6,491 nt of DNA from UBA3818 sp051881895 (GTDB lineage: Bacteria; Bacillota; Clostridia; Oscillospirales; Ruminococcaceae), in assembly GCA_051881895.1 (NCBI GenBank), contig JBJEQT010000168.1, positions 1-6,491 of the forward strand, read 5' to 3'. The notes under the pieces were generated by a model. The model saw only the letters and a program-made list of their open reading frames with translations, had not been told where the DNA came from and searched no databases. Both the position numbers and the translations under genes were made by a program. Below are positions 5,812 to 6,491 of the stretch, in pieces (position 1 is the stretch's first letter; each line of letters opens with the position of its first letter).

Positions 5812-5961
5812 ATGAGAGTAAAAATCACCTTGGCTTGCACGGAGTGCAAACAGCGCAACTACAACACCATGAAAAACAAGAAAAACGATCCGGACAGACT
5901 TGAGATGAATAAGTACTGCAGATTCTGCCGGAAACACACGCTCCACAGAGAGGCGAAGTAA
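5812..5961 (+). CDS. rpmG: 50S ribosomal protein L33 (zinc-ribbon form)
   Basis: 49 aa, standard L33 length. It opens MRVKITLACTEC and contains NYNTMKNKKNDPDRLEMNKY, typical of L33. Two cysteine pairs, Cys9/Cys12 (CTEC) and Cys36/Cys39 (CRFC), form the zinc-binding 'C+' version. L33 sits near the E site of the large ribosomal subunit. The start is firm: AGGAGGTG five bases before ATG 5812. It is the first gene of the plus-strand transcript, with secE 27 bases downstream, which is the usual order in Bacillota. Species often carry several L33 copies with and without cysteines; this copy would be expected to need zinc. Confidence 0.97.
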   Translation: MRVKITLACTECKQRNYNTMKNKKNDPDRLEMNKYCRFCRKHTLHREAK

Positions 5962-5988
5962 GGACGAGAAAGGCAGGGGTTTTCTGTA

Positions 5989-6231
5989 ATGGCTGAAAAA
6001 GCGAAAAACGAGAAAAAAGAAGGCTTTCTGAAACGCGTCGCCCATCGCTTTGTCAAAGGCTGTAAGGACATGAAAGGCGAGATCAAGAAGGTTGTTTGGC
6101 CTTCTAAAAAGCAGATCATCAACAATACCGCTGTGGTATTGGCCTGCTGCATCATCGTCGGCGTGTTCATCTGGATTCTGGACGGAGCTTTGTCCGGTTT
6201 GGTGAATCTGCTTCTCAGCAGCGCAGGTTAA
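5989..6231 (+). CDS. secE: Preprotein translocase subunit SecE
   Basis: 80 aa, the short single-membrane-helix SecE of Gram-positive bacteria. It clamps SecY in the SecYEG channel. The lysine-rich cytoplasmic N-terminus (1-30) includes an amphipathic stretch FLKRVAHRFVKGCKDMKGEI. The family signature EIKKVVWPSKKQIINNT (31-47) leads into one membrane helix at about 47-66 (AVVLACCIIVGVFIWILDGA), then a short outer tail with LSGLVNLLL. ATG 5989 is preceded by AGGGG at nine bases. The gene lies between rpmG and nusG as expected. Confidence 0.96.
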   Translation: MAEKAKNEKKEGFLKRVAHRFVKGCKDMKGEIKKVVWPSKKQIINNTAVVLACCIIVGVFIWILDGALSGLVNLLLSSAG

Positions 6232-6282
6232 CAGCGCCAGCCGCTTGCAACCGGTGCGTAACCTTGCGTGGAGGGATGAAGA

Positions 6283-6491
6283 ATGTCTGAAGAGGCAAAA
6301 TGGTATGTGGTCCACACCTATTCCGGATATGAGAACAAGGTAGCGACTAACATCGAAAAAGCTGTCGAAAATCGCGGCATGCACGACCTGATTCAGGAAG
6401 TGAAGGTCCCGACCGAGACAGTTACCGAAATCAAAGACAATAAAAAGCGCGAAGTAGAACGCAAAATTTTCCCCGGCTATGTGCTGATCAA
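6283..6491 (+). CDS. nusG: Transcription termination/antitermination protein NusG (partial, 5' part)
   Basis: 69 codons of the N-terminal NGN domain are present before the window ends. NusG binds RNA polymerase and Spt5-like surfaces to affect pausing and links transcription with translation. Signatures: AKWYVVHTYSGYENKVATNI (5-24), the segment IQEVKVPTETVTEI (37-50), and KIFPGYVLI (61-69), which leads into the conserved GYVLV strand. The C-terminal KOW domain lies outside. GGAGG at 6270-6274 is eight bases from ATG 6283. Another ATG at 6276 leads to a stop after four codons and is not used. rplK and rplA would be expected next. Confidence 0.97.
   Translation, partial: MSEEAKWYVVHTYSGYENKVATNIEKAVENRGMHDLIQEVKVPTETVTEIKDNKKREVERKIFPGYVLI

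Noticed and set aside
5962..5988. tRNA gene between rpmG and secE, as in some relatives
   Set aside because: Only 27 bases lie between the two genes.
5797..6384. Minus-strand open frame of 195 codons
   Set aside because: Antisense to rpmG, secE and nusG, all of which are firmly identified.

Overview
The window looks like chromosomal DNA from a Bacillota (Firmicutes) bacterium, most likely class Clostridia and perhaps the Oscillospirales. This rests on strong AGGAGG-type ribosome binding sites, short gaps between genes, a moderately GC-rich composition (by eye, not computed), the Bacillota-type order rpmG-secE-nusG, a zinc-ribbon L33 protein, and the pairing of a DUF1934 (YwiB-like) gene with an argS-derived gene. 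There are ten genes. Seven lie on the minus strand (1-5424) and three on the plus strand (5812-6491). They are divided by a divergent promoter region of about 390 bases. No tRNA, rRNA, CRISPR array or insertion sequence is visible.

Minus strand, read from right to left: ddl (D-Ala-D-Ala ligase) and murI (glutamate racemase) supply D-amino-acid precursors for peptidoglycan. A DUF1934 gene follows, best started at a TTG codon. After it comes a protein that keeps the N-terminal (Add-1-like) and C-terminal (DALR anticodon-binding) domains of arginyl-tRNA synthetase but has lost the whole catalytic core. The gaps between these four genes are only 9-13 bases, so they probably form one operon starting at the promoter at 5519-5548. 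A 76-base gap then holds an extended -10 promoter and a hairpin. Next come an ECF-type sigma factor, a single-pass membrane protein with a shortened beta-propeller (a probable anti-sigma or sensor partner, translationally coupled to it), and a P-loop kinase-like protein cut off by the window edge.

Plus strand: a clear promoter (TTGACT-17-TAAACT) drives rpmG (ribosomal protein L33), secE (preprotein translocase subunit) and nusG (transcription factor, 5' part only). This is the usual start of the cluster that normally continues with rplK-rplA.

The most unusual item is the core-less ArgS-like protein sitting where argS is often found, next to DUF1934. It cannot charge tRNA by the known mechanism and may be a tRNA-binding regulator or a decaying gene. 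Second is the sigma factor with a membrane propeller partner that ends well short of its family's normal length and is followed directly by a kinase gene.
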